DNA of 64,000 nucleotides, from NCBI RefSeq assembly GCF_020080835.1, contig NC_058161.1:24562837-24626836 (forward strand). The letters run 5' to 3'. Positions 36,401-46,204 of the stretch are shown here, piece after piece (the first letter of the stretch is position 1; each line of letters starts with the position of its first letter). The notes under the pieces were generated by a model that was given only the letters and a program-made list of their open reading frames with translations, did no database searches and was not told where the DNA came from. This DNA is from Cotesia glomerata. Lineage: Eukaryota > Arthropoda > Insecta > Hymenoptera > Braconidae. The position numbers were made by a program, and so were the translations under genes.

Positions 36401-37357
36401 CATACAGGACTCGACTACGCTGGACCTATCACGCTGAAAACGTTTCAAGGACGTGGAGCAAAAACATACAAAGGCTGGATTGCAGTCTTTGTATGCATGT
36501 TCAGTTCAGCTGTACACTTAGAGCTAGTAACTGACTACACCGCTGCCGCTTTCATCGCCGCTTATCGCCGCTTCACTAGTCGCCGAGGTATTTGCCACAC
36601 GCTATATTCAGACTGTGGAACCAATTTTGTAGGAGCAGATAAAGAGCTGAAACGACTATTCGCTGCAGGATCCCGCACATTACGAGAATTATCAACCTTG
36701 ATCGCTCAAGATGGCACGAACTGGAAATTCAATCCGCCTGGAGCTCCACATTTTGGAGGAAAATGGGAAGCCGCTGTGAAATCTATCAAATTTCACCTTC
36801 GAAGAACAATCGGAGACTCGCTGTTGACGCTTGAGCAATATTCAACGCTACTGGCTCAAATTGAAGCCATATTGAATTCCAGACCGCTCACACCGCTGAA
36901 TGAAGATCCTGCTGACCTGGCAGTACTGACTCCAGGTCACTTCTTAATCGGACAGTCACTGACCGCTATCCCAGAGCCATCGCTGACAGATTTACAACCT
37001 GCTCGGCTCTCGCACTGGGAACAAGTCCAGCAAATGGTTCAACATTTCTGGAAACGCTACTACCAGGACTGCATCCACCGCTACCAGGCCATTTCAAAGT
37101 GGCATCATCGACGCAACCAGATCAAGGTGGGTTCAGTAGTACTGATCACCACTGAGGATCTCCCGCCAACCAAGTGGCCATTAGCCAAAGTAATTGCTGT
37201 CCATCCAGGTGAAGATGGACAAATCCGCGTAGTAACTGTTAAGACAGTTAACACAGAGCTGGTACGTCCAATTACAAAGCTCTGTGTCCTGCCGCTAACG
37301 CATGAAGAAGATGATCTTGTCGACGCAGCCGCCAACCCGGGGGAGAATGTTCGGTGA
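33419..37357 (+). CDS. pol: BEL/Pao Pol polyprotein (protease, RT, RNase H, integrase)
   Basis: The open frame spans about 1312 codons. Domains in order: aspartic protease (LIDQGSELSF, Asp at about residue 35); reverse transcriptase with YVDD at about 443-446; RNase H with GFSDASQ (about 617) and LWTDSAV; integrase zinc finger (HRKTLHGG about 928, CVICTRH about 964); and the integrase DDE core (DYAGP about 998, SDCGTN about 1064, GKWEAA about 1116). A C-terminal domain follows, rich in KWPLAKV and usual in BEL (DUF5641-like). The first codon is TTG, preceded two codons upstream by TAA, and the first ATG is inside the protease. A 'ttatttcag' acceptor-like string at 33424-33432 hints that pol may be reached by splicing; otherwise translation depends on the lost gag. 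It is flanked by LTRs and should be driven by the 5' LTR. The protein enables reverse transcription and integration. Confidence 0.93.
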   Translation: MIISDSLSAQVLLATALVQVRPHHGNPIIARVLIDQGSELSFMRQSLFKKLGQPLQRDMVMLKGIGNVSAGSSLGVSTIELRSLCTTASMHVSMHILPTLTVDLPSFVIADPKWPHLENLKLADPQYLQPRPVDIILGASPAAQIMNAEIQRGPRNAPIAQSTTLGWIVYGAVTAKHASTSHAALHASVDTELQDAIAKFWEQEEVLSGNSPLNTAEEDECEIHFRQTHYRQPDGRYVVRLPLKALESQLGDSINAAMGSLRRLITRLSREREYSDMYRAFMAEYIQLGHMVRVPVNELPANAYFLPHHGVLKLDSTTTKLRTVFNGSCATSTGISLNDILHAGPKTQIDIFDVMLRIRCSRILFATDITKMFRQIEVDSLDWPLQCILWIDENDLIDAYCLKTVTYGTASAPFDAVRVLIQLVKDEGHRFPLAVAPMLKTRYVDDIYGGADNEEDAIKAAVQTKALCAAGCFPLAKWASNSPRLLAEVAPEKQLDTPLKEISDAPVKVLGMYWNSRTDALQFKYTLPPETPKTKRAILSEIAKLYDPLGLLAPIVVKAKIFMQDLWLDRVSWDEQLSPSLIHKWTGYREDLRNIESIRIPRWNNIAPGATMELHGFSDASQNAMAAAVYLRVTDADGNTKVSLLCSKTQVAPLKTMTIPRLELSAAWLLTQLILHVKEVQSLENVRINLWTDSAVTLAWIKSPAIRWKTFVRNRVGKIQETLRDVSWKFIPGKQNPADCASRGIPTLKLKQHALWWHGPTWLHEPESSWPTLEPPTDNATHREERQGLTLVTWKAENCLLQQLLSHYTQLFPLLRKLSIWHRAIDRFKRVPQSSLAYPLTPSDLERAKLTLIKFTQGQYFAREIHTLQDGDGLPKINSITKLTPFIDHQGVLRVGGRLKNALLDPEERHPAILPRQSPLTSILIDDSHRKTLHGGTQLTLADLRKSVWIIGGRVPVRSFILRCVICTRHRGERAQQLMGQLPAARVQPTRAFLHTGLDYAGPITLKTFQGRGAKTYKGWIAVFVCMFSSAVHLELVTDYTAAAFIAAYRRFTSRRGICHTLYSDCGTNFVGADKELKRLFAAGSRTLRELSTLIAQDGTNWKFNPPGAPHFGGKWEAAVKSIKFHLRRTIGDSLLTLEQYSTLLAQIEAILNSRPLTPLNEDPADLAVLTPGHFLIGQSLTAIPEPSLTDLQPARLSHWEQVQQMVQHFWKRYYQDCIHRYQAISKWHHRRNQIKVGSVVLITTEDLPPTKWPLAKVIAVHPGEDGQIRVVTVKTVNTELVRPITKLCVLPLTHEEDDLVDAAANPGENVR

Positions 37358-37827
37358 ACAAGGCCCAGTAGCGATTAACTCGCTCCTGGGGGACACCCAA
37401 ATTCAAGAGACGCACCTGTCCACCGCTAGTTCCCGCAAAAATCGATCCGCCAATAGAAAATCAGCCTCTCGATCACGTCATGAATCGACCGCTTTATTGG
37501 CTGATCGCTCCCACTAGACATGCGCAATAGCCTTCTTCCCCAACTCAACGAGGAAGAAGACGGACTATTGTTATTATCTTTCGCTTCTACGCTTTCGCTG
37601 CATCAAGTCGCCATTAGTATTTCTTTACTTTCGCTTTTTGTTAATAAACCGCATTTTGCTAATTTTATAATTTAAACCGCTTAAATTAACCGCTAATAAT
37701 TCGCTTTAGTTTGTTATAGGTAATTTGTGTTAACAGTGCATTTATTTCACCGCTTTTTCAGTGCCGGCAAAGTGTTCAACCACGTGTCGACCGGCTTCGC
37801 TTTTGCAAACCATTCTGTAATTATTCA
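37348..37827 (+). repeat. BEL/Pao 3' LTR (480 bp)
   Basis: Identical by eye to the 5' LTR. It overlaps the last codons of pol by 10 bp and is followed by the target duplication ACAAG. The purine-rich 'cccgggggagaa' just before it is the likely polypurine tract. Confidence 0.95.
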
Positions 37828-37854
37828 ACAAGTTTTTGAATCTTAGATAATATT

Positions 37855-38005
37855 ATCATAGTATGTAGTAGTAAAATAGCTATTATAATAATAGTAGTAA
37901 TAATCGTTATAATCATAATAGTAGTAGTAATCGTTATAATCATAATAGTAGTAATAATCGTTATAATCATAATAGTAGTAATAATAGTTAGAATGATAAT
38001 GGTGA
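37855..38005. repeat. 27-bp tandem repeat
   Basis: Units of 'tcgttataatcataatagta' plus 'gtaataa' repeat three to four times. The array lies in the DNA transposon next to the BEL insertion point. Confidence 0.75.
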
Positions 38006-38009
38006 TAGT

Positions 38010-38546
38010 AATGAAAAATGTTCTTAAACTTTATAATTTACGCCCGTTTTCGCTTACTGCTATCTCTGTCCCCAAAGTTTGCCAAAAATGACCCAACGCT
38101 CGATCTCAAATTTTTAGTTTGGTCCGAGTCACCGAATTTTTTTTGTATAATATCTGAAATTTATAATATGTCTTGTAAGTAAATAAATACATCGTGGGAC
38201 AAATACCAAAAGAGCGTATAAAAAAAGTTTTTTTTTTGTCATTTAAATGAAAATCGTTGAAAACGTCAAGATCAACATAAAATATTTTTTTTTTTTAATT
38301 ACTAACATCAAAAAAGTATTAAAAATTTTTTAAAGTATTAAAAATTTTTTATCTTATTAAAAAACATTGGTAAAAAGCTCTAAGAGTAAAGCTAGATCAA
38401 AATGATACTGAAGAATATGAAAATCAACTGTAGCATAAAATTACACAATGGATTCATGCAAAATAAGATGGCACAAATAATTTATATACCGTTTTGTCAT
38501 TTGTCACGCGTAATATTACAGAGTTTGAAAACATAATTAAATAAAA
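38010..38546. other. Non-coding interior of the DNA transposon
   Basis: No gene is seen. It lies downstream of the DUF4806-like gene's stop and contains A/T runs, and a GC-richer block at 38041-38140 without a recognisable identity. Confidence 0.4.
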
Positions 38547-40220
38547 CTAACCTGATAAACAAACATATGTTTTAGTTGCACTAAAATTTAGTTTGCCCTC
38601 ACCACGAATCATACGACCAGCTCCAGAGTAGAACTGTTGCACTTCTGGAGTAATAACTTCAGACAGTGTCTTTCGAATGCAAGTATTAACATCTTTCTCA
38701 CCATAAGTTAATACTGCAAATAAGTTTTTTAAATTACTCTTTTCATTTTCATTATCTAATTTATCATCAAATTTCTTAAAGCTTTCAAGGTTATCAAAAG
38801 GAAATATTTCTTTATAAATTTCTCTGGCTTCACTCAATGTCTTGTTAGGAGCCTTACTTGATGCAGAATTCATGATAACTTGTGTTTTTATATTGCCGCC
38901 TTGCTTCTGTATTTCATATAGAAGCCTAAACTTCATTTTATCTAGCTTTTTAGACATTTCAGTGAATTTTAATTCAATATGTTCTTTAGATAAACCTGAA
39001 ATTATAACCAATAGAATATCAGTAAACATTGTAAATAGATGATGTGATAAATTTTCAATAATCCAGTATACCCAAAAAGTATCAAAGTAAACAAAATTAC
39101 AAAATTTATAGAACATTTTAAGAAAAATACCTAAGATTAATCAACCTATGAACATAAAGTTAGCCGACATCTAAAAATTTTTATAATTTTTTTTATTGAA
39201 AAAATTATTACAAAAAAATTAAAAAAAAAAATTTCATTTGTAAAAAAGTTCAAAAACTATAAGTGCAATTATTTTAAATTAAAATATTTTTAGTTCTAAT
39301 TTAATAAAATAAGCAAAATAGAAAAATCAAAAATGTCGGCTAACGTCATGACAATAATCAACTTGTCTAATTTAATACATTATAAATTTAAATAACAAAC
39401 AATAAGTATGTCATGTCTGCATTTATCTCAGGTAATCTTTTGGACCCATCTGAAGAATAAATACCATAATTAAATAAATTTTAATAAACAAATTAGAAAT
39501 TAAAATAATAATAATAAAAATTAGTGTACTTTTAAGTTTTTCTGACTTGTTACTGAGAGCAGCTCGAGAAAAATTACTATTTTCAAATAACGACGAAGAC
39601 ACTGAGTCAGTATCATTAAGATAGTTGTTCAAAACCTGAGATGTACCACTGGCTACCTGAGATGTACCACTGGCTAGATCTACATTAAACCAAAATTTTA
39701 ATCAATTATGACATATTATTTAAATTTTTTTAAAAATAAATTCAAAACTGTATATTAACGTTTCCAAGACAAACACATTTGATTTAATTTAATGAATTAA
39801 AAACGATAAATATTAATAGGTAAACAAAAAAATTATTATCAAAGAACATTCGATTAATCAATAATTATCTGGGTTTACTGCGTTCTCTTCGGCAATACTT
39901 TGATTATTACTATCATCATCTCTATTATCACTATTATCACTATTATCAGTATCTGTTTCATTAGAAATAATAACCTCACTTTCTGCCGGGTATATAGACT
40001 GATTACTATCATCAACACAATCACTAAAACTACTTTCATTATCACTAACAAATGCACCGTAATTATTTTCTTTATTTACAACACTATTTACAATTGTTTC
40101 ACTGCTTAAATTATTATGATCATGATCATTATCAATTAACAATGAGGGTGTATTAGGCGGTTGAGATCTATTATCCATGTACTTTTTTAATGCCCGATGT
40201 TTTTTTACACGGTCAGACAT
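38547..40220 (-). CDS. Transposon-borne DUF4806-like protein, 3 exons
   Basis: Minus-strand exons: about 40220 to about 39900 (start MSDRVKKHRALKKYMD), 39679-39530, and 38995-38547 (TAG stop). The exon 2 and exon 3 borders match in phase 1 (donor A|GTACAC, acceptor TTTCAG|GT). Exon 1 could end at a phase-1 CAAA|GTATTG near 39897; the better-looking GTAAAC at 39878 is in the wrong phase, so that border is uncertain. The N-terminus is basic, followed by an acidic Asn/Asp/Ser-rich stretch. Exon 3 ends in a domain of about 85 residues (FPFDNLESFKKFDDKL ... GEKDVNTCIRKTLSEV ... GKLNFSATKTYVC) that matches my memory of the DUF4806 pattern. That domain is common in insect proteins, often in transposons; its function is unknown. 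It is the only gene of the TIR element around it and may be an accessory or DNA-binding protein. Confidence 0.65.
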
Positions 40221-40610
40221 GATTTTAGAAACTGAAAAATTATTTTTAATAACAACGATAAATTTATTTTCTATTATAATAAAATAAAAAATTAAAATTA
40301 AAAATTTTAATTATAATATATATATGTAGTAAGGAATGCTTATGTTCTGTTTGATGAAAAGTTTATACAGGTAAATAATGCGTAAAAACAGCTGATGTGA
40401 TATTTAGTGCGCATGTGCAAAAAACAATTTATCATATGATCGTCCGAGAATCGGCTGATGATCGTATATTATTGCTATGAATATAGTTGGGCGGCCGATG
40501 GTGAGCCGGCCATAGGCTGATAATAGAGCACCGACGCTCGACCGAGCATTGGGAGCCGAGCCTCGGACGATTGTAGATTTTTTTTGAGCATCGGTGACTT
40601 CGTATGGGAT

Positions 40611-41549
40611 ACTTGCTCTTTCTCCTTTTTGAGGGTGTTTGTATAGAAATCTACTTTTTCTGCTTGAAGAGCAGATTTTATTGTTTTAAAATCTTTTACA
40701 TTGTTGACAGTTATTGTGTGTTTATTGTATTTTAACATTTTTGTTGAGAAATTACTATCTAAATTTAGTTTCTTCAGAATATTAACCGTGGTTTGACACT
40801 GTTGACCAAATACCTTGATTGGTGGTGGCTTACTTGATCTGACATCAGATGTAATGGTTTTATTGTCCTTGGCAGTGGGAGAATTTACGGATCCTTCGCT
40901 GAGGGTATGCGTACCTGATGAGGTTATTGACTGGATTGATGAATCCGTGGATGATCCTTTTAATTTTTTTGGAGGTGATGGCGGAGAGAGGCTCTCTTCT
41001 GTGTCTGTATTTAGTACTTTTGATGAGATACTTCTACTTTGGAGTTGATACTGTAGTGAAGTAATTATCTTGTGTTGTTGGTTGTTCTGCCTTGTGAGGT
41101 TTTCAATAACTTTGTTGAGCTCAACTATGGTGGACTCCAAGCTTTTTAGTTGCTTGGTAATTTTGTCCTCTGGTGATTCTCTTGTTTCCATGTCTATTGA
41201 ATTTATAGGGTCTGTGTCTACTGAATTTGATGTATTCTTAGCTATTGGAGGTGGGGTTTCCCCTTTTAGATTCGCTTTCCTCTTCATAGAGGAATTTTTC
41301 ACTATCCGGTTTGTTGACTTTTTTACAGGAGCACTTATGTTTAAGTTTTTTAAGCACAATTTTTTGTGATAGATTATTGATATCATCTACAGAGATAGGA
41401 TTGTTTTTCGCTTTTTCCACTAATTTTTTGATTTCACAGTTTAATGTTGTGTTATTAAATGTTGGAGTCACTGCACTGTTTTTATCGGTTGATGGATTTG
41501 CACTACTCACTTTGGGAGAAGCCTCCTGCGTTAATGACTCGTTTGTCAT
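40611..41549 (-). pseudogene. Jockey-like LINE, 5' portion of ORF1
   Basis: ORF1 starts at the ATG ending at 41549. It runs about 93 codons, shifts frame near 41270-41300, and continues to the transposon junction at 40610. It includes a coiled-coil-like stretch (LKSLESTIVELNKVIENLTR), a Ser/Thr/Pro-rich linker and the block VFGQQCQTTVNILKKLNL. Across the 8.56 kb transposon it joins exactly onto the frame at 32050. The frameshift marks it as dead. The LINE's 5' UTR probably runs to about 41830. Confidence 0.8.
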
Positions 41550-41829
41550 TGACCGGACTGACTTCTCCTTGATATTAGTTAGGTTAATTAACTATATAAC
41601 TTCACTGATATAACTGGTAATTTTATTTAAATTGAAGATGAATAATACTGAGTATTTAATGATTTCGGAAATGTGACAAGTTACTAGGTATAGGCCTTAT
41701 TGTGTAGGAGGGACACTTCCGAGCTTAGGTCCTTACAGGTCAGTGACCAAAGTAAGAGTGTTGCTCACTACCAGATAAGCTATTCGGGATACATATCGCG
41801 AATGTGTTTTTAGTCACTTATATCTGACA

Positions 41830-42670
41830 CATTATTTCTATAATGTATAAAATGTAAAATTGTATTTGCAGTTATGAATATAAAGTGAGTGAATTAAATT
41901 AATTTAAAAGTTTTTTTGTTTTTAGCTATGACATTGAAGTTATCAATCACTTGACTATTTTGTAATTTTTTTTTAACAAATAAATTTGTTCCAAAAAATT
42001 ATTTATAAAAAATTTCATTTTTAATTTTTATAAATTTCTACATGTCAATTTTTTATTCTAATTATTTTTTACCATAATTTACTTGTTAAAAAAAATTCCT
42101 AAAATTATCAAATGTCAGCTAAATTAATTTTCATTTTTAGCTTTAAAAATGTAAAAAAATGTTTTAATAATTTATTAATAAAAATAAATATCTGAAATTA
42201 TGTGATGTTTAATTTTCTTGAACATAGAAATACTCTGAAACCTTTTATAAAATTATTTACAAAGCATTAAAATTTTTTTTTATCGTCCTATTATTTTTCA
42301 TTAATTTTTTATAAGAAGTGATTGACAATTAACTTGCAAAAAACTTTTTTAAATCATGGTTTGCTAATCAACTTGAAGGTCCAAATAAATATAACTTGAA
42401 GTAACATTAATTTTTCTATAAATTTTACAGTTAAAGTTACAATAATTTTTTATTAAACAATCATTCCAACTTAACAATAACTTTTTTATAGATTAAAAGT
42501 TGGTTAAAACTTATATTCCAATTGCGGCAGTAGATTAACGTTATAACTTACTATACAATTTCAACACAAATTGTATATAACTTTTACGGTACAAGTTTTG
42601 GAGTGAACTTAAAGTTAACTTTGATTAAACTTTTTATACTACAAGTATTTTTATAGTAAGTGTGGCTATC
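41830..42670. other. AT-rich spacer, no gene seen
   Basis: It holds only A/T-rich sequence with short repeats such as 'attttttataa' and 'aacttgaagtaac'. Confidence 0.4.
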
Positions 42671-42671
42671 A

Positions 42672-43000
42672 GGGACTATACTCAATTGCTTCGCTTACCG
42701 ACCATCGGTAATGCAGTTTTTAATTGGTTCTTTTTTATGATTCACTTATCGGAACGAAAGAGGGCGTTCAATTCGTAAGAAAAAATTCTATCCGCGGGAA
42801 AATTTAAACGAACTTTGAAATAGAATTGTGAATAAAAATAATTTCTTGTAATTTATTTGTAATTAACTTATTAAAATTATTTTTTAAATTTATTTTTGTA
42901 GTGTACAGTAGATAATTTTTTTTATCGTCGTTTGATACTAAATTATTAAAAATTGAAAATAGTATTAAAGTTATTAGTGAAGACTTGTCGTATATTCAAA
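42672..43000. mobile_element. Uninterrupted copy of the 19010/22326 element family (inverted)
   Basis: Reading in reverse complement, it runs from the 19010-19207 sequence straight into the 22326 sequence and then to 'cgataagtgaatcataaaaa' (23022). It lacks both the 3.1 kb insertion and about 600 bp present at 22395-22990. It therefore serves as the empty site for the composite at 19208-22325. Confidence 0.65.
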
Positions 43001-43858
43001 CTTTACTTCGATCAATTCATGTATGACACAGCGCTTCAGGCATGTATATTTCAATATCCCAAACTTTTTTATAAATTTATCCGTAAATTTCTTCAAAATT
43101 CATAATTCTATATTCAGAAAAAATTTAAATTCTTAAAGAAAAATAAAAAAAAACTTTAATCTCTCTTATCTCAGTGTACATGTATATATGTTATAACGGC
43201 GACCGTGTCAACGTGATCGAGATTATCCAGCAGGGGTTCTTGGCTCCGTAATTAATACGTTCCAATAGATTCCGAGCGATTCCACCCTGTTTTATATCCA
43301 CCGATAATTAATTTATTCATTAACATCCTCAATCTTCTCAGTATTCCAATTTTACTGATTACATTTACCGTCAATAAACAAACACAAAAACAATTTCTTA
43401 TAAATTTTAAATAAATTCAGTTACCCAACACTGTAAATAAAAAGTTTCTGAACCAAACCCGGGAAACTCATATTCAACAAACTTTAAAAACCTCCGTAAC
43501 AAGTTGAGGTCGCTGAGGGGAGTGAGGGGTGATAAGAGGATGATACTGAAAAGTGATGTAAAATATAATTTAAAAAGTCATTAGGGAAACGAATCCTTGC
43601 TCCTTTTCTGTTCGGTCTCCGAGCTGGGAGCTCTGGACTCGGATTACTTATTACTGTCATGAAATTTATTCGAGGGATAAATTTTATTAAAATAAATAAA
43701 AGATTAAAAATATTTATTCGTTTTTAGACGGGTTTTATCAAAAATAAATATTTTAAGTTGCTTGATATGAATACTAATTCTTTTTTTTATGGTTAAAAGA
43801 TGTTGTAGTAATTAAGGAGGATACTTATAGCAAATCCATTGAGATAAAGTACCTAGTA
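43000..43858. other. Spacer, no gene seen
   Basis: GC-richer stretches at about 43195-43300 and 43500-43660 are unique-looking but show no open frame with splice borders. I searched them for channel exons and found none. Confidence 0.4.
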
Positions 43859-44555
43859 CACAAAAAAAGGTACACTTGAGCCAAGAAAATATTTTTCTTT
43901 CTAATTATTTTCTTGAGTGAAAAAAAATTTTTTTTGACACAAGAAATTTCACTTATTCCAATAAAATTAATTCTCTTGCTTTAATAAATACGTATCTTGA
44001 TCCAAGAAAATTTATTTAAGTCAAGAAAATCTTGTTGTTTTGAGAAAATTCAGCCTCTTGCTCCAAAAAATTTAGTTTTTGATAGAAGTAAATTTTCTTG
44101 TCTTGAGAAAATTTCTCTCTTGCTCCAAAAAATTAAATATAAAGATAGAAGTAAATTTTCATCAATATTTTTATTGATTTATATGTCAAATGGGAAGATC
44201 ACATAATATTTCATCATTTTTTTTCATTCAATATGTATAATTGCACGCTAAAATAATATAAAATGGGTATCAAATATTCAAGAGAAAAATTTTCTCCAGG
44301 TGAGAAAATTTTTTTTTCAGCTGAATTAGGTGGCACTGCTTCCCTAAAATATCTAAAAATCTTGATCAAATATAAAAATTTATTGTATCAAGTATTTATG
44401 ATAATTTGAATTAAAAAAAAATTACTTCCACCAAGAATAGAATTTTAAGAAAAATTTTTACTTCGGCCAACACAACTTCGGTCTTCCTTCAGGCACCTGA
44501 AAATTTTCTTGAGCCAATAATTTTGTTCTCCAGTCAAGAAATTTTTCTTTCTGTG
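43859..44555. mobile_element. 697-bp TIR element with TA duplication (copy A)
   Basis: Flanked by TA (43857-43858; 44556-44557), with ends 'CACAAAAAAAGG' and 'TTTCTTTCTGTG'. The interior is built of 'caagaaaatttt' and 'cttgagcc' words. An inverted relative lies at 49402-50217. The short open frame shared by both copies is incidental. Confidence 0.75.
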
Positions 44556-45110
44556 TACTAAACCATAAACCGAACAATCAGTAAAAAAAAGCGGTGTATT
44601 ATCATTTTAAGTAAAAAAAATTGTACCACCTAAAATGAAATAGTCTTTTCTAAATAATACATATTTTTTGCAAAGACATAAACTATAATTTTTATATTAA
44701 TTTTTAGCGTCTAACTAACCCTCCAAATTTTCAAAGCGGTACCCAGAACTTGAACAAGCTGGGGCCGTATAATTTTAACAGCACTCTAATCTCTAATAGG
44801 TTTATAGACTAGTGATCAGCATTGTGATTTGTATTAATTACTGCAAATTAAATAAGTTTTATTGCTAAAAATTAGTGTAGTTAAAAATCATTAAACGTTT
44901 TGAATTGAGTTTTTTTGATTTCTAATTGAAAATTTGCTTTGTCATTCATAAAAAATGTAATTAAAAAATTAAATACAAATATTTCTCATTTTTAAATGAA
45001 CATATTAAATATTCATAATATTATTTTAAATGTTAATCAATAATATGTTATAATTCTTTTGATATTTCAATAAAATGTTGAAAATTTTTGGTGTGCCTAT
45101 TGACATACAT
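44556..45110. other. AT-rich spacer, no gene seen
   Basis: No coding, RNA or repeat structure could be supported. Confidence 0.4.
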
Positions 45111-46202
45111 GGGTGATTCTCTGTAAGGACGTCTTAGATCTGTACAAAATTGTCCGACTAAATTATTTTTGATTTTATTAGAAAAAAAATTAGCAAGGGC
45201 TACAAAACTATCAGCTTAATGATAATAAATACACAGCCAATTAAATTTTTTTTTCTATATTTGTGTATCTTTTACCATATAATATGACAGGGGACTGTTT
45301 GCCAGGGGACAGTTTTTTTTATCAAATTGAGAAAAATCAAACAAACTATTTCAATGCATTCAACTTTTCAAGTTCTCAATGAATATTTACATTAATTAGA
45401 ATAATATTAAGACTTATGGATCCAATTTTATAAATAAATTATAAATAAAAATACAGTCGACGCTCTCTGTATTGGACCTCTCTGTATTTGACCGCTCTCT
45501 GTATTTGACCACATTCTTCCTCTGTATTTGACGATTTTACACAGCTCTTATGGATAAGGACGAGTCAAATACAGAGAATGGTCCTGTACGGGCGAGTCAA
45601 ATACAGAGAGCGTTGACTGTAGTTGCCAGGGGACTGAGCATCTCGCGGCCCAGACACGTGTTTCCAGCACAAACGGTGTTTTGACACTAAAGAAAATGGC
45701 GATCAAGCGCTAACAGCCCTATGGTTATTAACTCAAGGCTAGTTAGGTCCTTATAAACCTTACAGAACATAAAATAGCACGCTGGATTTTTTTTTTATTT
45801 TGAACTTCTAGCAGGGGACTGTTCTTAAAACGCCTGGAACAAACTTTGGTTTAATGGATTTAATGAAACAAATTAATTTTCGGTACATTTTATTGAAGAA
45901 GATTGTAAGTTAACTAATTGAGTTTATAAACATTATGGACAAAATTATATAGTATGGACGAATAACTTAAAATTTAATCTTAAAGTTTGAATTTTGGGAA
46001 AGGGACAGCCCAGGGGACTGTTATATCCGTGGTCTCCGAAGTTATAGCAAAGAAACCAAAATTTATTTCATTTTAGTTTTCAATGCTCCAAATAGAAATG
46101 TTTTTTTACTTTCGTAATACATTTTTTTTAGTTACAAAATAACAAATTTTCGAATAAAAAAATGCCCAGGACAGCAAAAAACATGCTTAAAGAGAATCAC
46201 CC
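45111..46202. mobile_element. TIR element with 'caggggact' motifs, copy 1
   Basis: Ends are 'GGGTGATTCTCTGTAAGG' and 'AAAGAGAATCACCC'. The interior repeats 'gccaggggactg' or close variants about five times. A second copy lies at 53033-53952. This copy is longer because a 166-bp pogo-like MITE sits inside it. No protein is encoded. Confidence 0.85.
45454..45619. mobile_element. Pogo/Tigger-like MITE, 166 bp
   Basis: Ends are 'CAGTCGACGCTCTCTGTATT' and the reverse complement of 'CAGTCAACGCTCTCTGTATT', with TA on both sides (45452-45453; 45620-45621). The empty site is in the other copy of the host element near 53365 ('aaaaatagttgccagggg'). The CAGT..CGCTCTCTG terminus is typical of pogo-group elements. 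Confidence 0.9.
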
Positions 46203-46204
46203 AT

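Larger units (their letters stand above)
32478..37827 (+). mobile_element. BEL/Pao LTR retrotransposon, recent insertion
   Basis: A complete-looking element of 5350 bp with two identical 480-bp LTRs and the target duplication ACAAG on both sides (32473-32477; 37828-37832). Pol is full length and open. Gag is mostly gone: only the nucleocapsid zinc-knuckle region is left. The identical LTRs mean that insertion was recent. It sits inside the DNA transposon at 32053-40608, between its left subterminal repeats and the DUF4806-like gene. It is GC-richer than its surroundings. Confidence 0.95.
32053..40608. mobile_element. 8.56 kb TIR DNA transposon with a DUF4806-like gene, itself invaded by a BEL element
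   Basis: Both ends carry 'CCCATACGAAG' in inverted orientation (32053-32063 and 40598-40608), flanked by AT (32051-32052; 40609-40610). Removing the element and one AT restores the LINE ORF1 frame without a gap, which fixes the boundaries. Both subterminal regions (about 32110-32380 and 40440-40590) are crowded with 'gagcatcggccgagga'-type repeats in both orientations, as in CACTA/EnSpm elements. Without the BEL insertion it is about 3.2 kb. The only gene is the three-exon one on the minus strand at 38547-40220. No transposase was found, so it is probably non-autonomous; the superfamily is unsettled. Confidence 0.8.

Noticed and set aside
39423..39529. Hydrophobic extension after exon 2 of the DUF4806-like gene, possibly a membrane helix
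   Set aside because: A phase-1 donor at 39529 fits the acceptor of exon 3, and the hydrophobic run is T-rich intron sequence.
43997..44206. Frame conserved between 43997-44206 and 49897-50082
   Set aside because: It is explained by the two copies of the same non-coding TIR element. The composition is that of 'caagaaaattt' repeats and there is no protein-like pattern.
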